DNA from: Chloroflexota bacterium
GTDB taxonomy: Bacteria > Chloroflexota > Dehalococcoidia > SM23-28-2 > RBG-16-64-32
DNA length: 29,211 nucleotides
Assembly: GCA_022564695.1 (NCBI GenBank)
Contig: JADFKX010000005.1
Location: forward strand, 1 to 29,211
Reading direction: 5' to 3'
Shown: positions 1 to 7,144 of the stretch, one piece after another
How positions within the stretch are numbered: position 1 is the stretch's first letter
How the letters are laid out: the number at the start of each line of letters is the position of its first letter
Translations under genes and position numbers: made by a program
The notes under the pieces: generated by a model
What the model was told of the DNA's origin: nothing
Databases searched by the model: none
What the model saw: the letters and a program-made list of their open reading frames with translations, nothing else

Positions 1-107
1 AAGACCGAATCCGGCGCGCGCTCCTTCCGTTCCTCGTAGCCCTCTAGCTCAAACCGGAGGTCGCTGGCGCGCTTCATTAGCGCCGTGCGCTCTTGTTTGG
101 TTGTCAT
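1..107 (-). CDS. Partial hypothetical protein, N-terminal 35 residues
   Basis: A minus-strand reading frame starts at ATG 107 and runs off the left edge. It begins MTTKQERTALMKRA and continues with a charged, helix-prone stretch rich in Glu, Arg and Lys. The start is supported by GGAG about 11 bases and AAGGA 3 bases upstream. Too little is visible to assign a family. It has the same orientation as the small basic protein at 398-646 and may belong to the same accessory module. The call rests on the ribosome binding site and the open frame only. Confidence 0.5.
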   Translation of the reverse strand, partial: MTTKQERTALMKRASDLRFELEGYEERKERAPDSV

Positions 108-347
108 TAGTCCTTAAACTCCTGTTCAGATTATCGCGTTCGATACGCCCGCCGTGGTCTGCAAGCTCCCGGCGCAAGTTCCCCTGGCCGTGTCAATGCC
201 TGGCCACGTTTCAGCGTGGTGCCTCGCTACGGCCCACCGCTAGGGTTGGGCACTGCCTGAACTCTGGCCGCTGCGCCGCCCTCTAGGGGACGATTCGCTG
301 CCTCTCGGCGTATGGCAGTTCAGGCTAGCTGGGCTGGGCATCGCTAC

Positions 348-387
348 CCACGAGGGACGGGGAACCTTTGCTCCCTGGCCCTCGTGG
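348..387 (-). terminator. Inverted repeat (9-bp perfect stem) downstream of the 398-646 gene
   Basis: CCACGAGGG at 348-356 and CCCTCGTGG at 379-387 are perfect reverse complements around a 22-base loop, and inner GGGA/TCCC bases could lengthen the stem. The repeat lies 11 bases past the stop of the minus-strand gene ending at 398, so it may be a 3' processing or termination hairpin. No T-run follows on the minus strand, so intrinsic termination is uncertain. I see no gene in the rest of 111-397. Confidence 0.4.
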
Positions 388-397
388 ACCGCTATGA

Positions 398-646
398 TCA
401 TCTGCCGTTCCTCCGCTTCCGCGCCGACCGCAGCGCCAGTCGCCCCATGTGGGCCTTCAGAGCCGCTGTAGCCCGGCGCTCCCGCTCGGCCTCTGGCAAT
501 GTGCGGTTGGGGTCCACCTCGTCAAGGAAGCGGCGCATGAAGCCCCGACGGGCGGCTCGCGTGTACTCTCTTGGATCGCGGCTCGCGGCCAAGGCAAAGC
601 CACCTATTCTGGCGCGCTGCTGTCTCTCGCTCCTGGTCATCGGCAT
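398..646 (-). CDS. Small basic hypothetical protein (82 aa), accessory type
   Basis: The protein starts MPMTRSERQQ and is dominated by Arg and Ala. It has the pattern GGFALAASRDPREYT, a central RRFLDEVDP segment and a C-terminal AHMGRLALRSARKRR tail. Short proteins with this GG-ALAA-D-YT and RA-AHM-LA-SAR layout are, from memory, common in phage-like and integrative elements, but their function is unknown. The ATG at 646 was chosen because the frame upstream is low-quality and a hairpin ends 9 bases before it; ATG 640 is an alternative. AGGG, part of that hairpin, is the only Shine-Dalgarno-like sequence. The high Arg content suggests nucleic-acid binding, which is an inference. Confidence 0.55.
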   Translation of the reverse strand: MPMTRSERQQRARIGGFALAASRDPREYTRAARRGFMRRFLDEVDPNRTLPEAERERRATAALKAHMGRLALRSARKRRNGR

Positions 647-654
647 AAAATAAA

Positions 655-674
655 CCCTGTCTCTTGCGACAGGG
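655..674 (-). promoter_or_regulatory. Terminator-like hairpin immediately before the 646 start codon
   Basis: CCCTGTC (655-661) and GACAGGG (668-674) form a perfect 7-bp stem with a 6-base loop. On the minus strand the stem is followed by TTTATTTT and then the ATG at 646. This has the look of an intrinsic terminator, and it also hides the only AGGG near the start. It could terminate an upstream transcript or act as an attenuator or translation-blocking hairpin. Confidence 0.5.
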
Positions 675-896
675 CTGGGGTATGAGAGTTGAGCTGTGGG
701 CCTGCTTGCGCAAACACTTGCTGTCGGCACCCCCCCATCCAAAACAGGGGGGCCTTTGCATATAGCTTATGGTGGGTTACAAGGGCCTGTCAACGTGCCA
801 CTTAGACGCGTTACCAGCATGCTGGTCGTCAGCCGTGGCCCGTCCAGGCCGAAGGGGTTAGAATGGCTCCGTGCGATTACCCAACTGACGGCGCAC
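675..896. other. Non-coding stretch with a 14-bp palindrome
   Basis: I see no convincing gene here. ACCAGCATGCTGGT at 813-826 is a perfect palindrome about 94 bases upstream of the putative cyclase promoter and could be a dimeric repressor site. A C6/G6 hairpin (731-736 with 747-752) is also present but lacks a strong T-tail. Confidence 0.4.
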
Positions 897-925
897 AAGA
901 CAGGGATAGTCCAGAGGCGTACAAT
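897..925 (+). promoter_or_regulatory. Candidate promoter of the first hydrolase-cyclase, near-leaderless
   Basis: AAGACA (897-902), a 17-base spacer and TACAAT (920-925) lie just ahead of ATG 935, leaving 9 bases between the -10 box and the start codon. Transcription would begin within a few bases of the ATG. This fits the absence of a clear Shine-Dalgarno sequence. Confidence 0.4.
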
Positions 926-934
926 ATCCCCGCC

Positions 935-2281
935 ATGGAGCCGCGCATCCAGTACGCCAAGACCAAGGACGGGGTGAGCATCGCCTATGCCACTTCTGGC
1001 CAGGGGCCGCCGCTAGTCGTCTGCCCCACCGGCTGGCTGCAGTTTTCCCTATATCGACAAGTCCCTTCCTTCAACGCCCTGATGGAACGGCTCGGGACGG
1101 GCCGTCTCCTCGTGGAATACGATGCTCGTGGCACGGGCCTTTCGGAGAGAAACGTGAAGGACTTCTCGCTAGAGGCCCGCCTCCAAGACCTGGAGGCCGT
1201 GGTGCAGGCGGCGCGCATAGGGCGCTTCGCCCTTTTTGCAACGTTGCTGAATGGAGTTGTCGCTATCGCATATGCGGCCCGCCATCAACGACAGGTCAGC
1301 CAGCTCATCTTGTACGGGACGTTCAGCCGCGGGGCCGAGGTGATGCCCTCCAAACGGCTCAACCCGCTCATCGAACTCTGTCGTAGTAACTGGGAACTGG
1401 CCTCGCAGGTCTTTTCTGACATGTCTCTGAGGGAGCAGCAGCCGGATGTGGCTCTCCAGCAATCAGAATTCCTAAGGGCGTCCTGCAGCGGCGAGGTTGC
1501 GGCGGAGATGCTTGCGCAGGGTGTGGAGATAGATGTCGGCGACCTCCTTCCACTGATAAAGGCACCAACTCTAGTCATCCATCGTCGGGGTGACGCCATC
1601 GTTCCCTCCGCCTTGGGCCAAAAGCTTGCCGCAGGTATCCCCAACGCTCGTTTCGTTCCCTTGGAGGGAACCATTCATGCCCCACACCTCGGCGACACGG
1701 ATGCCGTCGTTGGGGCGATAGACGAATTTCTTGGCGAAGGCGAGGAGGCCGCAGCGGGGGCCAAGCTAGCGAGCGATCACATCCACACTATCCTCTTCAC
1801 CGACGTTGAGGGCTCCACGGCCCTCACCCAGCGGCTGGGTGACAGCAGGGCGAGGGAGCTGCTGCGAGAACACGAAGGCATCGTGCGGGAGGCGCTGAAG
1901 GCCCACGGCGGCTCTGAGGTGAAGACGATGGGCGACGGCTTCATGGCCTCATTTTCGTCCGCCACGAAGGCCCTCGAATGCACCATCGCCATGCAGCGGG
2001 CGTTTGCTGAGCACAACAAGACTGCGGAGGAACCTATCCGTGTCCGCATCGGTCTCAACGCCGGTGAGCCCATCGCGGAGGATAAAGACCTGTTCGGTAC
2101 GGCGGTGAACCTGGCGGCACGTATCTGCGCCCACGCTGAGGCGGGTCAGATTCTCGCTCCCGTCGTGGTCAGGGAGCTGACAGCAGGCAAGCAGTTCCTG
2201 TTCGCCGACCTAGGCGAGACGGCTCTACGGGGCTTCGAGGACCCGGTAAGGCTGTACGAGCTGAGGTGGCGGCAGAGCTAG
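935..2281 (+). CDS. Alpha/beta-hydrolase-like domain fused to a class III adenylate/guanylate cyclase
   Basis: The 448-residue protein has an N-terminal alpha/beta-hydrolase-like domain (about 1-265) and a C-terminal class III cyclase domain (about 280-445). The cyclase has metal-binding Asp in FTDVEGST and in KTMGDGF, and transition-state Asn and Arg in VNLAARI, so it should make a cyclic nucleotide; cAMP is more likely than cGMP but unproven. The hydrolase domain keeps an Asp (RRGDAIVP) and a His (GTIHAPH) near the expected places. Its nucleophile elbow, however, reads ATLLNG, with Leu105 where the serine of an SxGG-type elbow belongs, so this half probably senses a ligand. A paralogue at 13331-14716 keeps the serine. 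ATG 935 was chosen because the hydrolase fold starts there, as in the paralogue, and a promoter lies directly upstream. The protein is probably cytoplasmic, with no membrane segment. Confidence 0.9.
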   Translation: MEPRIQYAKTKDGVSIAYATSGQGPPLVVCPTGWLQFSLYRQVPSFNALMERLGTGRLLVEYDARGTGLSERNVKDFSLEARLQDLEAVVQAARIGRFALFATLLNGVVAIAYAARHQRQVSQLILYGTFSRGAEVMPSKRLNPLIELCRSNWELASQVFSDMSLREQQPDVALQQSEFLRASCSGEVAAEMLAQGVEIDVGDLLPLIKAPTLVIHRRGDAIVPSALGQKLAAGIPNARFVPLEGTIHAPHLGDTDAVVGAIDEFLGEGEEAAAGAKLASDHIHTILFTDVEGSTALTQRLGDSRARELLREHEGIVREALKAHGGSEVKTMGDGFMASFSSATKALECTIAMQRAFAEHNKTAEEPIRVRIGLNAGEPIAEDKDLFGTAVNLAARICAHAEAGQILAPVVVRELTAGKQFLFADLGETALRGFEDPVRLYELRWRQS

Positions 2282-2296
2282 CTCTGCATTGAGGGA

Positions 2297-2827
2297 ATGA
2301 CCGTCCCACCAGTCCCCACTAAACGCCTGGAACTCGAGTCGATGTCGCCGGAGTTCATGGAAGCGCTGCTCTCGGGTCGGCGCGCCGAGGCTGAGGCGAT
2401 CGCCGGTCTGGCGCTACCCGCAGACTGGCCGGGTGACGACGAACGGTTCCTGCGCCTTCGCCTGCGCCAGATTCAGGCAGACCCCTCCATCCAACCCTGG
2501 CTGATGCGGGCTATCGTGTTGCGCGGCCCTGATAGGGCTTTCGTAGGCCATATCGGATTTCACGGCAGACCGAACGATAATGCTACGGCAGAGCTGGGAT
2601 ACACTGTCTTTCCGGAGTTCCGCCGGCGTGGCTACGCTACTGAAGCCACACAGGGGCTGATGGACTGGGCCTTGCGCCAATACAGAGTGGGACGGTTCCT
2701 CGTCTCCATCTCGCCGGATAACGATCCGTCGCTTGCTATGGCCGTGAAACTCGGCTTCCGGCAGATCGGTGAACAGATGGACGAAGAAGATGGCTTGGAG
2801 CTCGTTCATGAACTCGTGCTGGATTAG
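2297..2827 (+). CDS. GNAT-family N-acetyltransferase (RimJ/RimL type)
   Basis: This 176-residue protein fits the RimJ/RimL branch of GNAT acetyltransferases. These transfer acetyl from acetyl-CoA to an amine such as a protein N-terminus or small molecule; the substrate cannot be read here. The acetyl-CoA binding loop is visible in FRRRGYATEA (about residue 108-117). It is preceded by the strand ELGYTVFPE and followed by the typical SISPDNDPSLAMAVKLGF segment, in which a late strand and the Leu-Gly-Phe turn are conserved. It starts 15 bases after the cyclase stop. GAGGGA abuts the ATG, so translation may be coupled to the upstream gene. A cytoplasmic enzyme. Confidence 0.85.
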   Translation: MTVPPVPTKRLELESMSPEFMEALLSGRRAEAEAIAGLALPADWPGDDERFLRLRLRQIQADPSIQPWLMRAIVLRGPDRAFVGHIGFHGRPNDNATAELGYTVFPEFRRRGYATEATQGLMDWALRQYRVGRFLVSISPDNDPSLAMAVKLGFRQIGEQMDEEDGLELVHELVLD

Positions 2828-2913
2828 GCGCTGCGATGCCCGTCGCCGGTTCGCCGACCGAGTTGCCAGCCTAACACTGTTTCGATAACCCTGTGCGGCC
2901 TGTTTGAGGTGTG

Positions 2914-3510
2914 ATGGCCAGGCTGAGCAGACCCGCTCCAGCGACCGGAGACGCTAGCCGCATCGGGCGACGTATCGTCGTCTATGGACCATCGGGCTCC
3001 GGGAAGAGCACCGTCGCCCGGCAGATCGGCGCAGCCCTGACCCTGCCCGTTGTCGAGCTGGACGCCCTCTTCCACCGTCCCAACTGGCAACCTACGCCCG
3101 AGGACGAGTTTCGGGCGAAGATCCTCGAAGCACTCGGCCGCCACGGTCGCGGCTGGGTCTGCGACGGCAACTACGACATCGCCCGTGACCTCATCCTGCC
3201 GCTGGCGGAGACAGTGATCTGGCTCAAGCTCCCCTTTCGGGTGGTGTACTGGCGGCTTCTTAAGCGCACCATCACCAGATTCTGGACCAAGGAGCTGCTC
3301 TGGGAGACGAACCGAGAATCGTTCCGGCAGACCTTCCTGAGCAGAGACTCTATACTGCTATGGGGAATCAGCCACTGGAGGGCACACTTCAGGAACGCCA
3401 GCCAGGCGCTGAAAGAGATTCCGCATCACGCTACGGTGGTCGAACTGTACTCGATGCGTGAGGTGGAACAGCTTCTCGCATCGCTGGCAACACATTCCGA
3501 GGGGCGATAA
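2914..3510 (+). CDS. P-loop kinase, adenylate-kinase/DNA topology modulation (FlaR)-like
   Basis: A 198-residue P-loop NTPase. The Walker A motif GPSGSGKST lies near residue 28, followed by VVELDALFHRPNW, a pattern typical of the adenylate-kinase-like family often labelled DNA topology modulation protein FlaR. The later segment WVCDGNYD and the basic YWRLLKRTITR region (lid-like) also fit. The substrate is unknown, and the FlaR name is historical. ATG 2914 is preferred over GTG 2911 because GAGG sits 4 bases upstream. Probably cytoplasmic. It follows the acetyltransferase after an 86-base gap with no visible terminator. Confidence 0.8.
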   Translation: MARLSRPAPATGDASRIGRRIVVYGPSGSGKSTVARQIGAALTLPVVELDALFHRPNWQPTPEDEFRAKILEALGRHGRGWVCDGNYDIARDLILPLAETVIWLKLPFRVVYWRLLKRTITRFWTKELLWETNRESFRQTFLSRDSILLWGISHWRAHFRNASQALKEIPHHATVVELYSMREVEQLLASLATHSEGR

Positions 3511-3523
3511 ACCTCTCGTTAGG

Positions 3524-3551
3524 TTGCGATGACGCCGTACGGCTGTACAAT
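3524..3551 (+). promoter_or_regulatory. Candidate sigma-70-type promoter for the 3588 gene
   Basis: TTGCGA (3524-3529), a 16-base spacer and TACAAT (3546-3551) precede the small coiled-coil gene. The predicted start near 3558 gives a 30-base leader that contains the AAGGAGG ribosome binding site. Confidence 0.5.
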
Positions 3552-3587
3552 GTGAAGACCCAGAGTCTGCCACTGCAAGGAGGCATC

Positions 3588-3893
3588 ATGAAGAAGCTCC
3601 TGTTTCTAACGGCCACCACGTTTGGCGCCGCCGTCCTGGTTCGCCGCCTCGTTCCTGCTGAGCGACGTGCTCAGCTGCGGGAGGATCTCGTACAGATGCC
3701 CGCAACTATGATGGAGAAGTGCATGGAGGCCATGCCGGAGGACTCGCCTCCCAGGGTCATGACGTCAGGCATTCTCCGGATGCAGGAACAGAACGACGAG
3801 CTAGTCGCCCTGCTCCGAGAACAGAACAAGCTAATGCGCAAGCAGAACGACCTCCTGCAGGCGGTGGTTGCCGCTGCTGAGTCCCAGGGCTGA
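3588..3893 (+). CDS. Small membrane-anchored coiled-coil protein, unknown function (101 aa)
   Basis: I do not recognise this gene. The start at 3588 is fixed by a perfect AAGGAGG 5 bases upstream. The product opens MKKLLFLTATTFGAAVLVRRL, a short hydrophobic N-terminal segment with flanking Lys/Arg that could be a membrane anchor. A Met-rich middle (MPATMMEKCMEAMPED) follows. The C-terminal helix, about residues 62-95, has heptad-like repeats of Gln, Asn, Leu and Glu (EQNDELVALLREQNK), suggesting a coiled coil that oligomerises. The strong ribosome binding site and a promoter of its own argue that it is a real, separately expressed gene. Confidence 0.7.
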   Translation: MKKLLFLTATTFGAAVLVRRLVPAERRAQLREDLVQMPATMMEKCMEAMPEDSPPRVMTSGILRMQEQNDELVALLREQNKLMRKQNDLLQAVVAAAESQG

Positions 3894-3973
3894 CATGAGG
3901 CCGTTCGAGGTGCGTTGACGGCAGGAGGGCTGAGGGCTAGCGCCCCAGGCCGCCCGCACCCCAAGCGCTCACC

Positions 3974-4001
3974 CTGGACGCCCCCCACCTTCCGATATAC
4001 C
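3974..4001 (+). promoter_or_regulatory. Candidate near-leaderless promoter of the metallophosphoesterase gene
   Basis: CTGGAC (3974-3979), a 16-base spacer and TATACC (3996-4001) stand 12 bases before ATG 4014. No Shine-Dalgarno sequence is present. The -10 box sits inside CCGAT-ATACC-ATCGG, a small inverted repeat that could bind a regulator. The rest of 3894-4013 shows no gene. Confidence 0.4.
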
Positions 4002-4013
4002 ATCGGCACATAG

Positions 4014-4787
4014 ATGCGCATCGCCATCATCTCGGACGTCCACGCCAACCTCGCCGCCCTGGAGGCGGTGCTGCGCCACGCCGAGGCCCAGGGCGCTACC
4101 GATGGCCTCTGGTGCCTGGGCGATACCGTCGGCTACGGCCCCCAGCCTTCGGAGTGCATCTCCCGCCTCAGGGACGCCGGCGCGAAGCTCGTGGCCGGCA
4201 ACCACGACCGCGCGGCCACCGGGAAGATAGATACGGAGGAGTTTAACCCGGACGCCGCCAACGCCGCCCTCTGGACACGCGGCCAGATCACCGAGGACGA
4301 CGCCGCCTACCTGGACGCCCTGCCGGAGGTCACTCATGCGACTCCGAGCCGGGAAGCGCCGCCCGCGGAGGCCGAGTTCACCCTCGTGCACGGCAGCCTG
4401 CGCTGGCCCATCTGGGAGTACCTCTCCTCCTACGAGGTGGCCACGGCCCACCTGGAGCGGCAGCAAACGCCCTTCAGCCTCGTCGGCCATACTCACGTGC
4501 CGATGCTGGTCCGCGAGGGCGAGGAGTATCCTCAAGGTTGCGAGATGTACTACCTGGAGGATGACGCCCGCGCACAGTTAGACCGCCAACGTAGAGTGGT
4601 CATCAACCCCGGCAGCGTCGGCCAGCCCCGCGACGGCGACCCCCGCGCTGCCTACGCCACCTATGACGCTGAATCGGGCACGGTCACTTTACACCGCCTG
4701 GAGTACGACATACCAGTGACCCAGAAGCTGATGCACGAGGCGGGCCTTCCCCGCTGGCTGATCGACCGACTGGCCGTCGGGCGCTAG
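4014..4787 (+). CDS. Calcineurin-like metallophosphoesterase
   Basis: A 257-residue protein with the full dinuclear-metal signature of the metallophosphoesterase superfamily: Asp8 and His10 in SDVHAN, Asp37 in LGDTVGYGP, Asn63-His64 in AGNHD, a His in VHGS and the final GHTHVPM. It resembles the YfcE/MJ0936-like branch, which hydrolyses phosphodiesters or phosphoprotein-type model substrates. The true substrate is unknown, although a role in cyclic-nucleotide turnover beside cyclase genes is a tempting inference. The length is normal for the family. Its stop overlaps the stop of the convergent gene at 4784 (shared CTAG), so the two transcripts meet with no spacer. Cytoplasmic. Confidence 0.9.
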   Translation: MRIAIISDVHANLAALEAVLRHAEAQGATDGLWCLGDTVGYGPQPSECISRLRDAGAKLVAGNHDRAATGKIDTEEFNPDAANAALWTRGQITEDDAAYLDALPEVTHATPSREAPPAEAEFTLVHGSLRWPIWEYLSSYEVATAHLERQQTPFSLVGHTHVPMLVREGEEYPQGCEMYYLEDDARAQLDRQRRVVINPGSVGQPRDGDPRAAYATYDAESGTVTLHRLEYDIPVTQKLMHEAGLPRWLIDRLAVGR

Positions 4788-5809
4788 CCCACGTTCGCCT
4801 GGAACCAGGCCCAGTACTCAGGCCAGTCCGGCAGCGGCATCCACGATGACCGCGTGTAGTAGAAGGAGCCGGCGATGGCGAACGCCTCCGCCGGGTTGGC
4901 GGCGCTGATAGTGCTGGTCGCCCCGCTTGTCGAGGAGTAGGTGAGAGCTCGCCCCTCATAGACGTAGAGAGAGTTCAGCTCCGACCACGGTTGGTTGACT
5001 GCCTGACGGACCTCCTCGTCGCTGCCGACCTGCCTCCAGCCGACGGCCTCCATAAATGACCGCACCTCAGGCTGGAGCAGGGCGAGAGCATACTGGTCCG
5101 GGCCCACGCTGCGGAACTGGTAGGCGTGGAATATCTCGTGCCCGATGGACATGCTCGTGGCGCCGACGCTGAGAACAACCTGGTTGCTGGCGTGGTAGCC
5201 GGCGCTGCCCTGGTCAGAGTTGGTGTAGTAGGTCATCGGCTGGCCACCGTAGGGCTGCCAGCCGTCCAACGTGCTGCCCTGGTGGTTGGAGACGAACGTC
5301 AGAGGCCCATTGGCATGAGCGACTACTGCAGAGATCACCGTCGCCGGAAGACGATCGATGGCGCTGATCACAGCCTCCACGTTGGCCGTCTGTGCCGCAT
5401 CGTCGGCGCCCCAGTCCTGGCCGGCCACAACAATGCGCACGTCGTATACCTCGTCCGCCTCTCCGGCCAAGCGAACCGCATCGGAGGCGGCCGGGGGCGC
5501 GGGAGCGGGCGACACAGGCGTAGGCCCCGCCGACCAGGAGCTGGCAATGGTCGTCGGGTTCTGTACGGTGGAAGCGGTAGCCCCTGCTTCCGGCGCCGGC
5601 GATTCAGCCGGAACAGGCGGCGCCGGGTCTCCGGCAGGGGACCCGGCGGCCATGGCGCCCATCGCAGTCAGTAAGACGGCGAACATGACAATCGCCCCCA
5701 TGCCGATGAAGAAACCGCGGGTAGGGGAGCGCCTCCGTCGTGCGGCCCCGTCATCGGGGCCGCAACCATCGCTTTCTCCGTGCCAGGTGGGGTGCCCGTC
5801 CCCGGCCAT
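4784..5809 (-). CDS. Membrane-anchored HExxH protein, probable zinc metallopeptidase
   Basis: This 341-residue protein begins with a polar cytoplasmic stretch (about 1-32). One hydrophobic segment follows (about 33-55, GFFIGMGAIVMFAVLLTAMG), then a Pro/Ala/Ser-rich linker to about residue 110 and an extracytoplasmic domain. The domain carries HEIFH at about 224-228, the HExxH zinc signature of gluzincin peptidases. A glutamate in NPAEAFAIAG (about 308) could be the third zinc ligand. I cannot name the peptidase family. ATG 5809 is chosen because GGGAGGAA stands 8 bases upstream. It is expected to be a type II membrane protein with its catalytic domain outside. The gene is divergent from the dehydrogenase and ends on a CTAG shared with the phosphoesterase stop. 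Confidence 0.7.
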   Translation of the reverse strand: MAGDGHPTWHGESDGCGPDDGAARRRRSPTRGFFIGMGAIVMFAVLLTAMGAMAAGSPAGDPAPPVPAESPAPEAGATASTVQNPTTIASSWSAGPTPVSPAPAPPAASDAVRLAGEADEVYDVRIVVAGQDWGADDAAQTANVEAVISAIDRLPATVISAVVAHANGPLTFVSNHQGSTLDGWQPYGGQPMTYYTNSDQGSAGYHASNQVVLSVGATSMSIGHEIFHAYQFRSVGPDQYALALLQPEVRSFMEAVGWRQVGSDEEVRQAVNQPWSELNSLYVYEGRALTYSSTSGATSTISAANPAEAFAIAGSFYYTRSSWMPLPDWPEYWAWFQANVG

Positions 5810-6008
5810 AGAGTGTTCCTCCCTTTTGCTCTCGTCACATCTGGAGAGCCGCATATCGTCTAGAAGCGGGTGGAGGGGGTAATACCTCCAACTCCAACTT
5901 ATGACAACCGAACCTAAACGTCAGTTAACGGACGGTTAAGACTCGCGAGTATTCAACAAGTCATACGGCCGAATTGGTATGCTGTTCTCTTCAGCCACCT
6001 ATTACCGA

Positions 6009-6014
6009 TATAAT
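6009..6014 (+). promoter_or_regulatory. Consensus -10 box (TATAAT), near-leaderless promoter
   Basis: A perfect TATAAT stands 12 bases before ATG 6027, the same distance as at the phosphoesterase gene. No good -35 is visible (TTCTCT at 5985-5990 is weak). An inverted repeat around GTTAACGGACGGTTAA near 5927-5940 could be an operator. The divergent intergenic region 5810-6008 has no other gene. Confidence 0.5.
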
Positions 6015-6026
6015 TCGGGGAGCCCC

Positions 6027-7091
6027 ATGAACGAACTGTCCGTTATCCTGGCCTTCGGCCTGCCCGATGAGCTGGTCACTCCCATCCGAGATGTGAGCCC
6101 GCGCCTGCGGGTGGTGCGCCTATCGGGAGGCGAGCGGCGGGCCTATCGCAGCGGTAGGACAATCTGGTACGCCTACGCTGAGCAGCGCCGGCCGGAGAAG
6201 GAGACGGACCAGGAAGCCGAAGCCGGCCTCGCCCGCATCCTCACCGATGCGGAGGTGCTGTTCACCTCACCCCTCATGCCCGCGAATATCACCGACCGCG
6301 CGCCCAAGCTCCGCTGGGTGCAGCTCACCTCCGCCGGCGTGGACAGGCTCCTGGACGGAGACCTCGCCAAGAGCGGCGTCACCATCACCACCGCCAGCGG
6401 CATCCACGCCGTACCCATCGGCGAGTACGTCATGGGGGTGATGCTCGCCTTCGCCAAAGGTCTGCCCCAAGCCATGCGCGCCCAGGCCGAGCGCACCTGG
6501 CGGCCCTACCTGGCCGAGGAGCTCTACGACAAGACCGTCGGCATCGTAGGGCTGGGCGCCATCGGTGGCTACGTCGCCAAGCTCGCCAAGGCCGACGGCA
6601 TGCGCGTACTCGCCCTCCGGCGCTCCACTCGTAGCCGGTCAACGGGCGAAGCGGCTGGCCTCGACGACGTCGACGAGCTCCTGCCCCTGTCCGACCTGCC
6701 CTACCTGCTTTCCGAGGCCGACTACGTGGTGATCGCCGTGCCGCTAACGGCGGAGTCCCGCGGCCTCATCGGGGAGCGAGAGTTGCGGGCGATGAAGCCC
6801 ACGGCGCGCATCATCAACATCGCCCGCGGCGCCATCATCGACGAGGCGGCGCTGGTGCAGGCGCTAAACGAGAAGTGGATCGGCGGCGCGGCCCTGGACG
6901 TGTTCGATCATGAGCCTCTGCCGCCCGAGAGCGAGCTATGGGGGATGGAGAACGTCATCCTGACACCCCACATCAGCGGCGGCACGCCGGTGTACATGGA
7001 GCGCGCCGTTGAGCTGTTCTGCGACAACCTGCGCTGCTACCTGGCCGGAGAGCCGCTGCGCAACGTGGTGGAGGTGGAACGGGGCTACTAG
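6027..7091 (+). CDS. D-isomer-specific 2-hydroxyacid dehydrogenase
   Basis: A 354-residue NAD(P)-dependent enzyme expected to interconvert a 2-keto acid and a D-2-hydroxyacid. The nucleotide-binding Rossmann motif is GLGAIGGYVAKLAKADG (about 176-192). The three catalytic residues are visible: Arg in INIARGAIID, Glu in DVFDHEPLP and His in LTPHISGG. The segment SGIHAVPIGEYVMG matches the substrate-facing loop of the family. The start at 6027 places the catalytic domain correctly and is supported by the adjacent -10 box; an upstream in-frame ATG at 5979 lies in the promoter region. The exact substrate (glyoxylate/hydroxypyruvate, phosphoglycerate or other) cannot be told. The length exceeds the usual 310-330 because of an inserted charged segment near residues 40-65. 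Confidence 0.9.
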   Translation: MNELSVILAFGLPDELVTPIRDVSPRLRVVRLSGGERRAYRSGRTIWYAYAEQRRPEKETDQEAEAGLARILTDAEVLFTSPLMPANITDRAPKLRWVQLTSAGVDRLLDGDLAKSGVTITTASGIHAVPIGEYVMGVMLAFAKGLPQAMRAQAERTWRPYLAEELYDKTVGIVGLGAIGGYVAKLAKADGMRVLALRRSTRSRSTGEAAGLDDVDELLPLSDLPYLLSEADYVVIAVPLTAESRGLIGERELRAMKPTARIINIARGAIIDEAALVQALNEKWIGGAALDVFDHEPLPPESELWGMENVILTPHISGGTPVYMERAVELFCDNLRCYLAGEPLRNVVEVERGY

Positions 7092-7114
7092 CACAAACAC
7101 TATCCCATCGTAAG

Positions 7115-7130
7115 TCAGGCCATAGCCTGA
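7115..7130. terminator. Bidirectional hairpin between convergent dehydrogenase and lon
   Basis: TCAGGC (7115-7120), loop CATA and GCCTGA (7125-7130) form a compact stem in the 53-base gap between two convergent genes. There is no T-run, so it may be a weak or factor-assisted terminator. Confidence 0.45.
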
Positions 7131-7144
7131 TCCCCGTGGGCAGC

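Noticed and set aside
731..752. C6/G6 hairpin as a terminator
   Set aside because: The stem is only G:C runs with a poor T-tail and no gene ends nearby.
5925..5940. GTTAACGGACGGTTAA as a confirmed operator
   Set aside because: The repeat is short, includes the palindromic GTTAAC and has no supporting conservation, so it is only mentioned in passing.
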